Assembly: GCF_014596085.1 (NCBI RefSeq)
Contig: NZ_JACCJY010000029.1
Coordinates: 1 to 64,000, forward strand
Source of the DNA: Azospirillum tabaci
Lineage (GTDB): Bacteria; Pseudomonadota; Alphaproteobacteria; Azospirillales; Azospirillaceae
DNA length: 64,000 bases
Direction: 5' to 3'
The translations under genes and the position numbers were made by a program. The stretch's first letter is position 1, and each line of letters starts with the position of its first letter. Below are positions 16,872 through 25,041 of this stretch, in pieces. The notes under the pieces were generated by a model, which was not told the DNA's origin, did no database searches, and saw only the letters and a list, made by a program, of their open reading frames with translations.

Positions 16872-16900
16872 GCGGGCGTCACCCGGAATGGGGCGCCCGC
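16872..16900 (+). repeat. Hairpin in the nuoH-nuoI gap
   Basis: GCGGGCG (16872-16878) pairs with CGCCCGC (16894-16900) across a 15-base loop. No T-run follows, so it is more likely an RNA-stability or processing element than a terminator. Confidence 0.45.
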
Positions 16901-16921
16901 TAGGAAGGAGACGAAGAGGCC

Positions 16922-17410
16922 ATGGCGTTCCTCGATCGTGCGGCGCGCAGCCTGTTCCTGACCGAACTGTTGGGCGGCCTCGGGCTCACCCTGCGCTACA
17001 TGTTCAAGCCCAAGGTGACCCTGAACTACCCGTTCGAAAAGGGCCCCATCAGCCCCCGCTTCCGCGGCGAGCACGTCCTGCGCCGGTACCCCGGCGGCGA
17101 GGAACGCTGCATCGCCTGCAAGCTGTGCGAGGCGGTGTGTCCGGCCCTGGCCATCACCATCGAGGCCGAACCGCGTGAGGACGGCAGCCGCCGCACCACG
17201 CGCTACGACATCGACATGACGAAGTGTATCTACTGCGGCTATTGCCAGGAGGCTTGCCCGGTGGACGCCATCGTGATGGGTCCGAACTTCGAGTTCTCCA
17301 CAGAGAACCGTGAAGAGCTTTTCTACAACAAGCAGAAGCTGCTGGCGAACGGCGACCGCTGGGAAGCGGAGATCGCCCAGAACCTCGCGGCCGAGGCGCC
17401 GTACCGGTAA
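16922..17410 (+). CDS. nuoI: NADH-quinone oxidoreductase subunit I (clusters N6a and N6b)
   Basis: 162 residues, 8Fe ferredoxin-type subunit carrying electrons towards N2. Two complete CxxCxxCxxxCP motifs are present: Cys63, 66, 69, 73 (CIACKLCEAVCP) and Cys102, 105, 108, 112 (CIYCGYCQEACP). Strong ribosome site GAAGGAG upstream. Confidence 0.98.
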   Translation: MAFLDRAARSLFLTELLGGLGLTLRYMFKPKVTLNYPFEKGPISPRFRGEHVLRRYPGGEERCIACKLCEAVCPALAITIEAEPREDGSRRTTRYDIDMTKCIYCGYCQEACPVDAIVMGPNFEFSTENREELFYNKQKLLANGDRWEAEIAQNLAAEAPYR

Positions 17411-17446
17411 GTCGTTGCAGTGCGGTAAGCGGAAACGGGGATAACG

Positions 17447-18061
17447 ATGATTGTTCAAGGCATCGCCTTCTACGTCTTTGCCGCGCTGCTGGTGGCCTCC
17501 GGTGTGATGGTCATCTCGGCGCGGAATCCGGTTCATTCGGTCCTTTATCTGGTCCTGGCCTTTTTCCAGGCCGCCGGCCTGTGCGTGCTGCTCGGGGCCG
17601 AGTTCATCGCGATGATCCTGGTGATCGTCTATGTGGGCGCGGTCGCGGTGCTGTTCCTGTTCGTGGTGATGATGCTCGACATCAACTTCCGCGAGCTGCG
17701 GGCGGGCGCCTTGCAGTATCTGCCGATCGGCGGACTGATCGGCCTCATTCTGCTGGCGGAACTCGCCGCCGTTCTCGGCGGCTGGATCATCGCCCCGGCG
17801 GCTGAGAAGGCCGCCTCGGCGCCGGTCGCGGCGATGAGCGGGGCGACCAACACCGAGCAGCTCGGCCAGCTGATCTACACCCACTACGTCTATCTGTTCC
17901 AGGCGTCGGGCCTCGTGCTGCTGATCGCCATGATCGGCGCCATCGTCCTGACCCTGCGTCAGCGCGAGGGTGTCCGGAAGCAGAACATCGGCTCCCAGCT
18001 CGCCCGTCGGCGCGAGGACGTGGTCGCCATCCGCAAGGTGCCGACCGGGGAGGGCGTGTGA
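17447..18061 (+). CDS. nuoJ: NADH-quinone oxidoreductase subunit J
   Basis: 204 residues, ND6-type membrane subunit with five hydrophobic helices. Helix 3 carries the conserved GAEFIAMILVIVYVGAVAV stretch with its pi-bulge region. The charged C-terminal tail of about 30 residues (RQREGVRKQNIGSQLARRRE) is typical of alphaproteobacteria. The end touches nuoK. Confidence 0.97.
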   Translation: MIVQGIAFYVFAALLVASGVMVISARNPVHSVLYLVLAFFQAAGLCVLLGAEFIAMILVIVYVGAVAVLFLFVVMMLDINFRELRAGALQYLPIGGLIGLILLAELAAVLGGWIIAPAAEKAASAPVAAMSGATNTEQLGQLIYTHYVYLFQASGLVLLIAMIGAIVLTLRQREGVRKQNIGSQLARRREDVVAIRKVPTGEGV

Positions 18062-18063
18062 TC

Positions 18064-18372
18064 ATGGAAATCGGTCTCGGGCATTATCTGACGGTCTCGG
18101 CCATCATCTTCACGCTCGGTGTCCTCGGCATCTTCCTCAACCGGAAGAACGTCATCATCATCCTGATGTCGATCGAGATGATGCTGCTCGCCGTGAACCT
18201 GAATCTGGTGTCGTTCTCGGTCTTCCTGAACGATCTGGTCGGGCAGGTCTTCTCCATGATCATCCTGACCGTCGCCGCCGCCGAGGCGGCCATCGGTCTC
18301 GCCATCCTGGTGGTGTACTTCCGCAACCGCGGCTCCATCCGGGTCGAAGACATCAATCTGATGAGGGGCTAA
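18064..18372 (+). CDS. nuoK: NADH-quinone oxidoreductase subunit K
   Basis: 102 residues with three membrane helices, the ND4L subunit. The conserved proton-path glutamates lie in SIEMMLLAVNLNLV (helix 2) and AAAEAAIGLAI (helix 3). ATG 18064 is chosen because GGGGAGGG sits at good spacing; a GTG at 18058 overlapping the nuoJ stop would add two residues. Confidence 0.97.
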   Translation: MEIGLGHYLTVSAIIFTLGVLGIFLNRKNVIIILMSIEMMLLAVNLNLVSFSVFLNDLVGQVFSMIILTVAAAEAAIGLAILVVYFRNRGSIRVEDINLMRG

Positions 18373-18381
18373 GGCAGCGCC

Positions 18382-20463
18382 ATGGAAGTCCTTGTCGTAT
18401 TCCTCCCGCTCCTGGCATTCCTCGTCGCGGGTTCCATCGCTCTGTTCGGCGGACCGAAGGCGGAACCGGCGCATGCCGGTGGCCACGGTCACCACGACCA
18501 TCATGGCCACGACCACGGTCATGGCCACGACGCCCACGCGCACGACGAGCACCACGATGACGGCCACGACGACCATCATGTCGTCGCCGGGCCGCCCACG
18601 GTGGGCGACCGTGCCGCGCAGTTCGTCACCACCGGTGCCGTTCTGCTCTCGGCGGTCCTGTCCTGGGTGCTGTTCTTCGACGTCGCCGTCGGCGGCCATC
18701 CCCGCACGATCGAGCTGATGAGCTGGATGCGCAGCGGCGGCCTGGACGTGTCCTGGGCGCTGCGCGTCGACCAGCTCACCGCGGTCATGCTGGTGGTGGT
18801 CAACACCGTCTCGTCGATGGTGCATCTGTATTCCATCGGCTACATGGCCGAGGACCCGCAGAAGCCGCGCTTCATGGGCTATCTGTCGCTGTTCACCTTC
18901 GCCATGCTGATGCTGGTGACGGCCGACAACCTCGTGCAGCTCTTCTTCGGCTGGGAAGGCGTCGGTCTCGCCTCCTACCTGCTCATCAACTTCTGGTACG
19001 AGAAGCCCTCGGCCAACAACGCGGCGATCAAGGCGTTCCTGGTCAACCGCGTCGGCGACTTCGGCTTCGTGCTCGGCATCTTCGCGATCTTCGTGCTGAC
19101 GGGCTCCGTCCAGTTCGACGCGATCTTCGCCAAGGCGCCGGAACTGGTCGGCCAGAAGCTGCATTTCCTGAGCTGGAATGTCGATGCGCTGACCGTCACC
19201 TGCCTGCTGCTCTTCATCGGCGCCATGGGCAAGTCGGCCCAGCTCGGCCTGCACACCTGGCTGCCGGACGCCATGGAAGGCCCGACCCCCGTGTCGGCGC
19301 TCATCCACGCGGCGACCATGGTGACCGCCGGCGTGTTCATGGTCTGCCGTCTGTCCCCGGTCTTCGAGTACGCGCCGACGGCGCTGGAGATCGTGGCCGT
19401 GGTCGGCGCCCTGACGGCCTTCGTCGCGGCCACCATCGGTTTCACCCAGTTCGACATCAAGCGCGTCATCGCCTATTCGACCATGAGCCAGCTCGGCTAC
19501 ATGTTCTTCGCCGCGGGCGTGTCCGCCTACGGCGCGGCGATGTTCCACCTGTTCACGCACGCCTTCTTCAAGGCCCTGCTGTTCCTCGGCGCCGGTTCGG
19601 TGATCCATGCCCTGCACCATGAGCAGGACATGCGCAACATGGGCGGCGTCTGGCGGAAGATCCCCTTCACCTACGCGGTGATGTGGATCGGCAACCTCGC
19701 GCTGGCCGGTCTGCCCTTCTTCGCCGGCTACTACTCCAAGGACATGATCCTGGAGGCGGCCTTTGCCTCGGCCAGTCCGGTCGGCAAGTTCGCCTTCGCG
19801 CTCGGCATCGCCGCGGCCCTGCTGACCGCCTTCTACTCCTGGCGCCTGCTGTTCATGACCTTCCACGGCAAGCCGCGGATGGAGAAGTCGGTCTTCGACC
19901 ACGCCCATGAATCGCCGATCGTCATGCTGATCCCGCTGGCCGTCCTGGCGGTGGGCGCGCTGTTCGCCGGCTTCGGCTTCCACGAGCTGTTCATCGGCCA
20001 CAGCATGGAGCATTTCTGGGGCAAGACCATCCTGGTGCTGGCGGACAACAACAGCATTGAGGCGGCCCACCACCACACCCCGGGCTGGGTCAAGCTGGCT
20101 CCGCTGGTCGTCGGCCTGATCGGCATCGCGCTCGCCTACATCATGTACATGGCGATCCCGGGCCTGCCGGAGAAGGTCGCCACCACGTTCCGTGGCGTGC
20201 ACCAGTTCCTGTACAACAAGTGGTACTTCGACGAGCTGTACGACCGTCTGTTCGTGCGCACGGCCAAGTATCTGGGCTACGGCCTGTGGAAATCCGGCGA
20301 CGGCGCCGTGATCGACGGTGTCGGTCCGGACGGTATCGCCGCCGTCACCCGCGATGTCGCGGCGCGCGCCAGCCGCCTCCAGTCCGGCTACGTCTATCAC
20401 TACGCCTTCGCGATGGTGATCGGTGTGGTGCTGCTGGTCGCCTGGCTCTCGGTGTTCGGTTGA
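18382..20463 (+). CDS. nuoL: NADH-quinone oxidoreductase subunit L, with a His-rich insertion
   Basis: 693 residues, the distal antiporter-like proton-pumping subunit (ND5) with the long lateral helix at the C-terminal end. Conserved features include GWEGVGLASYLLI with the key Glu, the LHTWLPDAMEGPTPVSALIH segment with the proton-channel Lys region, and FHGKPR near the C-terminal third. Unusual: residues 31-66, between the first two membrane helices, hold 17 His and 8 Asp in 36 residues. The coding bases are about 18472-18579. The frame is clean through it, so it is a real in-frame insertion and not an error. Confidence 0.97.
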   Translation: MEVLVVFLPLLAFLVAGSIALFGGPKAEPAHAGGHGHHDHHGHDHGHGHDAHAHDEHHDDGHDDHHVVAGPPTVGDRAAQFVTTGAVLLSAVLSWVLFFDVAVGGHPRTIELMSWMRSGGLDVSWALRVDQLTAVMLVVVNTVSSMVHLYSIGYMAEDPQKPRFMGYLSLFTFAMLMLVTADNLVQLFFGWEGVGLASYLLINFWYEKPSANNAAIKAFLVNRVGDFGFVLGIFAIFVLTGSVQFDAIFAKAPELVGQKLHFLSWNVDALTVTCLLLFIGAMGKSAQLGLHTWLPDAMEGPTPVSALIHAATMVTAGVFMVCRLSPVFEYAPTALEIVAVVGALTAFVAATIGFTQFDIKRVIAYSTMSQLGYMFFAAGVSAYGAAMFHLFTHAFFKALLFLGAGSVIHALHHEQDMRNMGGVWRKIPFTYAVMWIGNLALAGLPFFAGYYSKDMILEAAFASASPVGKFAFALGIAAALLTAFYSWRLLFMTFHGKPRMEKSVFDHAHESPIVMLIPLAVLAVGALFAGFGFHELFIGHSMEHFWGKTILVLADNNSIEAAHHHTPGWVKLAPLVVGLIGIALAYIMYMAIPGLPEKVATTFRGVHQFLYNKWYFDELYDRLFVRTAKYLGYGLWKSGDGAVIDGVGPDGIAAVTRDVAARASRLQSGYVYHYAFAMVIGVVLLVAWLSVFG

Positions 20464-20487
20464 GCGGTTTGAAGGGGAACAAGAACA

Positions 20488-22014
20488 ATGGCTAGCTGGC
20501 CGCTCCTGTCGTTCACGACCTTCCTGCCGCTGGCCGGTGTGGCGCTGATCCTGCTCTTCTGCAGGGGCAACACGCCGGATGTGGTTCGGAACGTCCGTTA
20601 CGTCGCGCTCTGGACGACGGTCATCACCTTCGTCCTGTCGCTGTTCATCTGGTTCAACTTCGACCCGCGCAACCCGGGCTACCAGCTCGTGGAGAAGGCG
20701 GAGTGGATTCCCGAATTCGGGATCTCCTACCACATGGGGGTGGACGGCATTTCGATGCTGTTCGTCATCCTCTCCACCTTCCTGATGCCGCTCTGCATCC
20801 TCTCTTCCTGGGAGGCGGTGCAGACCCGGGTGAAGGAATACATGATCGCCTTCCTCGTGCTGGAAACCCTCATGGTGGGGATGTTCTGCGCGCTGGATTT
20901 CGTCCTCTTCTACATGTTCTTCGAGGGCGTGCTGATCCCGATGTTCCTGATCATCGGTGTCTGGGGCGGCGCCCGGCGCGTCTACGCGGCGTTCAAGTTC
21001 TTCCTCTACACGCTGCTCGGTTCGGTCCTGATGCTGCTGGCCATCCTGGCCATGTACTTCGCGGCCGGCACGACGGACATCCCGACGATCACGGCGACCC
21101 ATTTCCCGCGCAACATGCAGCTCTGGCTGTGGCTGGCCTTCTTCGCGTCCTTCGCGGTGAAGGTGCCGATGTGGCCGGTGCACACCTGGCTTCCCGACGC
21201 CCACGTCGAGGCGCCGACCGCCGGTTCGGTCATTCTGGCCGGCGTGCTGCTGAAGATGGGCGGCTACGGCTTCCTGCGCTTCAACATCCCGATGCTGCCG
21301 GAGGCGACCGAGTATTTCGCTCCGATGGTCTACGCACTGTCGATCGTCGCGGTGATCTACACCTCCCTCGTCGCCCTGGCGCAGGAGGACATGAAGAAGC
21401 TGATCGCCTACTCGTCCGTCGCCCACATGGGCTTCGTCACCATCGGCATGTTCGCGCTCAACCAGCAGGGCATCGAGGGTTCGATCTTCACGATGCTGTC
21501 GCACGGCATCGTCTCGGGCGCGCTCTTCCTCTGCGTCGGCGTCGTCTATGACCGGCTGCACACCCGCGAGATCGCCCGCTACGGCGGTCTGGTGAAGAAC
21601 ATGCCGAAGTACGCGGTTGTGTTCCTGTTCATGACCATGGCCTCGGTCGGCCTGCCGGGCACCTCCGGCTTCGTCGGCGAGTTCCTGGTCCTGCTCGGCG
21701 CCTTCCGCGACAACACCTGGGTCGCCTTCCTGGCCGCCACCGGCCTGATCCTGGGCCCGGCTTACGCGCTGTGGCTGTTCCGCCGCGTCGTGTACGGCAA
21801 GCTGGTCAAGGCGGACGTCCGCGCGATGTTCGACCTGAACACCCGCGAGGTTGCCATCTTCCTGCCGCTGATCGTCGTGGTGCTGTGGATGGGCGTCTAT
21901 CCGAACAGCTTCCTGAACGTCACCTCGGCGTCGGTCGGGCAGCTGATCCAGACCTACCAGACCAAGCTGGCCGCCGCTCAGGGCGGGGCCGACGTCTCCG
22001 TCGCCGCGCGCTAG
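20488..22014 (+). CDS. nuoM: NADH-quinone oxidoreductase subunit M
   Basis: 508 residues with about 14 membrane helices, ND4 antiporter-like subunit. The signature HTWLPDAHVEAPTAGSVIL and the conserved Glu in the FYMFFEGVLIPMFLIIG helix are present. GAAGGGGAAC before the ATG is the ribosome site. It is followed after ten bases by nuoN. Confidence 0.97.
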   Translation: MASWPLLSFTTFLPLAGVALILLFCRGNTPDVVRNVRYVALWTTVITFVLSLFIWFNFDPRNPGYQLVEKAEWIPEFGISYHMGVDGISMLFVILSTFLMPLCILSSWEAVQTRVKEYMIAFLVLETLMVGMFCALDFVLFYMFFEGVLIPMFLIIGVWGGARRVYAAFKFFLYTLLGSVLMLLAILAMYFAAGTTDIPTITATHFPRNMQLWLWLAFFASFAVKVPMWPVHTWLPDAHVEAPTAGSVILAGVLLKMGGYGFLRFNIPMLPEATEYFAPMVYALSIVAVIYTSLVALAQEDMKKLIAYSSVAHMGFVTIGMFALNQQGIEGSIFTMLSHGIVSGALFLCVGVVYDRLHTREIARYGGLVKNMPKYAVVFLFMTMASVGLPGTSGFVGEFLVLLGAFRDNTWVAFLAATGLILGPAYALWLFRRVVYGKLVKADVRAMFDLNTREVAIFLPLIVVVLWMGVYPNSFLNVTSASVGQLIQTYQTKLAAAQGGADVSVAAR

Positions 22015-22024
22015 AGGTTCCGAC

Positions 22025-23473
22025 ATGACCGCTGTGTTTCCCGACATCTGGCCGGCCCTGCCGGAAATCTTCCTCGCCTGCGCCGGCATGGCCCTGCTGC
22101 TGATCGGCGTGTTCCGCGGCGACGGCTTCACGCGCCCCATCGGCTACATGACGATGGTGGCGCTGCTGCTGGCCGCCATCCTGACCATGGGCTACGGCAC
22201 CGGCCGGGTCGTCACCTTCAATGGCCTCTTCGTGATGGACGCGTTCGGCGTCTTCATGAAGGTGCTGATCCTCGTCGCCGCCTCGCTGTCGGTCCTCCTC
22301 GCGCTCGGTTTCAACGAGCGCGAGAAAATGGCTCGGTTCGAGTTCCCGGTGCTGATGCTCTTCGCCACGCTCGGCATGTTGATGATGGTGTCGGCCAACG
22401 ACCTCATCTCGCTCTATGTCGGGCTGGAGACGCAGAGCCTCGCGCTCTACGTCATCGCCGCCTTCCGCCGCGACAGCGCCAAGTCGTCGGAAGCGGGCCT
22501 GAAGTACTTCGTGCTCGGCTCGCTCTCCTCGGGCATGCTGCTGTACGGCGCCTCGATGGTCTACGGCTTCGCCGGCACGACCTCCTTCGACAAGATCGCC
22601 GCCCTGTTCGCCGGCGGCGCGCATCCGTCGGTGGGCGTCATCATCGGCCTGGTCTTCGTGGCCGCCGGCCTGGCCTTCAAGATTTCCGCCGTTCCGTTCC
22701 ACATGTGGACGCCGGACGTCTACGAGGGCGCGCCGACCCCGGTCACGGCCTTCTTCGCCGCCGCCCCGAAGGTCGCCGCCATCGCGCTGTTCACCCGCCT
22801 GCTGATCGAACCGTTCGGTCATCTGGCCCACCAGTGGCAGCAGATCATCATCGTCAGCTCGATCCTCTCGATGTCGCTCGGCGCTTTTGCCGCGATCACT
22901 CAGAGCAACATCAAGCGGCTGATGGCCTACAGCTCCATCGGCCACGTTGGCTACGCCCTGGTCGGACTCGCCTCCGGCACCCAGGAAGGCGTGCGCGGCG
23001 TGCTGATCTACATGGCGGTCTACATCGTCATGAACATCGGCACCTTCGCGGTCATCCTGTGCATGAAGCAGCAGGGCCGCATGGTCGAGGAGATCAAGGA
23101 CCTCGCCGGCCTGTCGCGCACCAACCCGCTGCTGGCGGGCGCGATGGCGGTGTTCATGTTCTCCATGGCGGGCATCCCGCCGATGGCCGGCTTCTTCAGC
23201 AAGCTCTACGTCTTCCTCGCCGCCATCGAGGCGCAGCTCTACACGCTGGCGGTGATCGGCGTGCTGACCAGCGTCGTGGGCGCCTACTACTACCTGCGCA
23301 TCATCAAGATCATGTATTTCGATGAGCCGGTGGAGGCGTTCGACAAGATCGGCGACGACGGGATGACTGGCATCCTGATCGCCACCGGCCTGTTCACGCT
23401 GCTGTTCTTCGTGGTTCCGGCCCCGATCCTGAACTACGCGGCGGCGGCGGCGGCCTCGCTGTTCGCCGGATGA
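22025..23473 (+). CDS. nuoN: NADH-quinone oxidoreductase subunit N
   Basis: 482 residues, ND2 antiporter-like subunit and last gene of the complex I set. The helix with SLYVGLETQSLALYVIAAF carries the conserved Glu, and FHMWTPDVYEGAPTPVTAFF is the matching loop. All 14 subunits are therefore present and intact. Its TGA overlaps the ATG of birA, so transcription and probably translation continue into the cofactor genes. Confidence 0.97.
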   Translation: MTAVFPDIWPALPEIFLACAGMALLLIGVFRGDGFTRPIGYMTMVALLLAAILTMGYGTGRVVTFNGLFVMDAFGVFMKVLILVAASLSVLLALGFNEREKMARFEFPVLMLFATLGMLMMVSANDLISLYVGLETQSLALYVIAAFRRDSAKSSEAGLKYFVLGSLSSGMLLYGASMVYGFAGTTSFDKIAALFAGGAHPSVGVIIGLVFVAAGLAFKISAVPFHMWTPDVYEGAPTPVTAFFAAAPKVAAIALFTRLLIEPFGHLAHQWQQIIIVSSILSMSLGAFAAITQSNIKRLMAYSSIGHVGYALVGLASGTQEGVRGVLIYMAVYIVMNIGTFAVILCMKQQGRMVEEIKDLAGLSRTNPLLAGAMAVFMFSMAGIPPMAGFFSKLYVFLAAIEAQLYTLAVIGVLTSVVGAYYYLRIIKIMYFDEPVEAFDKIGDDGMTGILIATGLFTLLFFVVPAPILNYAAAAAASLFAG

Positions 23474-24264
23474 CGGCAGGCAACGAAGCGGAGGCGGCGC
23501 GTTTGCGCCTGCCTCCGGGCTTCCGGGTGATGGCCTTCGACTCCGTCGGCAGCACGAACGACGAGGCGAAGGCCTTCGCGCGTTCGGGGGCTGCCGAAGG
23601 GACCATCGTCTGGGCGAAGCGGCAGGAGTCGGGCCGCGGCCGCCGCGGACGGGCCTGGACCTCGCCGGAGGGCAATCTCTACAGTTCGACCATTCTGCGC
23701 CCCTCGCGCCCGCCGGCCGAGGCGGCGCAGATTTCGTTCGTGGCGGCGCTCGCCATCGCCGACAGCGCCGCCGCCGTCCTTCCCGATCCCGACGGCGTGC
23801 GCTGCAAGTGGCCGAACGACGTGCTGGTGCATGGCCGCAAACTGTCCGGCATCCTGCTCGAGTCGGAGGCCGCGGCCGGGGGAGGGATCTCTTGGCTGGT
23901 GCTCGGCGTCGGCATCAACCTGCGGCATTTTCCCGAGGGCACGGACTACGCGGCCACGTCGCTGGCGGCGGAGGGCGCCCCGGCGCTCCAGCCCGCGGCG
24001 CTGCTGGAAATCTACGCGGAGCAGTTGGCGCGCTGGTACGGCGTCTGGGCGGAGCATGGCTTCGGCCCCGTACGCGACGCTTGGCTGAAGCGGGCGCGGG
24101 GTCTGGGCGAGCCCATCGTCGTCCGTCTGCCGGACCGCACGCTGACCGGTACGTTCGCCGATCTGGACAGCGACGGCGTTCTGTTGCTTGATCGGGATGA
24201 CGGGGCGGGGCGCCAGCGCATCGCCGCCGGAGACGTGTTTTTCCCACCCGCGGTGGAGACCTGA
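23470..24264 (+). CDS. birA: Biotin-[acetyl-CoA-carboxylase] ligase
   Basis: 264 residues. Activates biotin to biotinyl-AMP and attaches it to carboxylase biotin domains. Visible: GRGRRGRAW (residues 55-63, the adenylate-binding loop), KWPNDVLV with the catalytic Lys, GGISWLVLGVGINL, and a small C-terminal SH3-like domain. It lacks the N-terminal HTH of Escherichia coli BirA, so it is the monofunctional type and not a biotin-operon repressor. Starts within the nuoN stop. Confidence 0.93.
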   Translation: MTAGNEAEAARLRLPPGFRVMAFDSVGSTNDEAKAFARSGAAEGTIVWAKRQESGRGRRGRAWTSPEGNLYSSTILRPSRPPAEAAQISFVAALAIADSAAAVLPDPDGVRCKWPNDVLVHGRKLSGILLESEAAAGGGISWLVLGVGINLRHFPEGTDYAATSLAAEGAPALQPAALLEIYAEQLARWYGVWAEHGFGPVRDAWLKRARGLGEPIVVRLPDRTLTGTFADLDSDGVLLLDRDDGAGRQRIAAGDVFFPPAVET

Positions 24265-24267
24265 GAG

Positions 24268-25041
24268 ATGCTGCTCGCCATCGACGCCGGAAACACCAAC
24301 GTGGTGTTCGCGATCTATGAGGGCGACCAACAGCGCGGCCTGTGGCGCACGGCGACCGACAAGAAGCGCACCGCCGATGAGTACATGGTGTGGCTGACCC
24401 ACCTGATGGCGCTGAAGGGCCTGCGCCCGGCGGACATCGACAGCACCATCATCGCCAGCGTGGTGCCCGGCGCCACTTTCAACCTGAAACGTCTGTGCAA
24501 GGATCATTTCGGCTGCGAGCCGCTGGTGGTCGGCCAGCCGGACGTCGATCTCGGCACCCGCGCGCTGGTGGACCGGCCCGACGAGGTCGGCGCCGACCGG
24601 CTGGTCAACACGGTGGCGGCGGCGACCACCTACAGCACGCCGCTGATCGTCATCGACTTCGGCACCGCGACGACCTTCGACGTGGTCGACAGCGATGGCA
24701 ACTACCGCGGCGGCGTCATCGCGCCCGGTCTGAACCTGTCGCTGGAAGCGCTGCAAATGGCGGCAAGCAAGCTGCCCCGCGTCGAGATCCAGCAACCGGG
24801 CCACGTAATCGGAACCAACACCGTCGAGTGTATGCAGTCCGGCGTCTTTTGGGGCTATGTCGGCCTGATCGAAGGGCTGGTCAACCGCATCCGGGCGGAG
24901 TACGGCGAGCCGATGACGGTCGTCGCGACCGGAGGGCTGGGTGTGCTTTTCGCCAAGGCAACCCATGTAATCGAACACACCGACGGCGAACTCACGCTGC
25001 GCGGCCTCCTCCTGATCCACAAGCGCAACACGGCCCAATGA
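24268..25041 (+). CDS. coaX: Type III pantothenate kinase
   Basis: 257 residues, ASKHA-fold kinase for the first step of coenzyme A synthesis. The phosphate motif DAGNTN is at residues 6-11, the pantothenate-site GADR in PDEVGADRLVN, and FGTATTFDVV is the second nucleotide-binding loop. It starts three bases after birA and overlaps the RNase J gene as ATGA. Confidence 0.95.
   Translation: MLLAIDAGNTNVVFAIYEGDQQRGLWRTATDKKRTADEYMVWLTHLMALKGLRPADIDSTIIASVVPGATFNLKRLCKDHFGCEPLVVGQPDVDLGTRALVDRPDEVGADRLVNTVAAATTYSTPLIVIDFGTATTFDVVDSDGNYRGGVIAPGLNLSLEALQMAASKLPRVEIQQPGHVIGTNTVECMQSGVFWGYVGLIEGLVNRIRAEYGEPMTVVATGGLGVLFAKATHVIEHTDGELTLRGLLLIHKRNTAQ

Noticed and set aside
17959..22140. A 1393-codon open frame on the minus strand across nuoJ to nuoN
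   Set aside because: It is exactly antisense to intact, well-recognised nuo genes, and its translation is low-complexity His/Asp/Gln/Arg-rich. Very high GC at third positions removes stops from the opposite frame.
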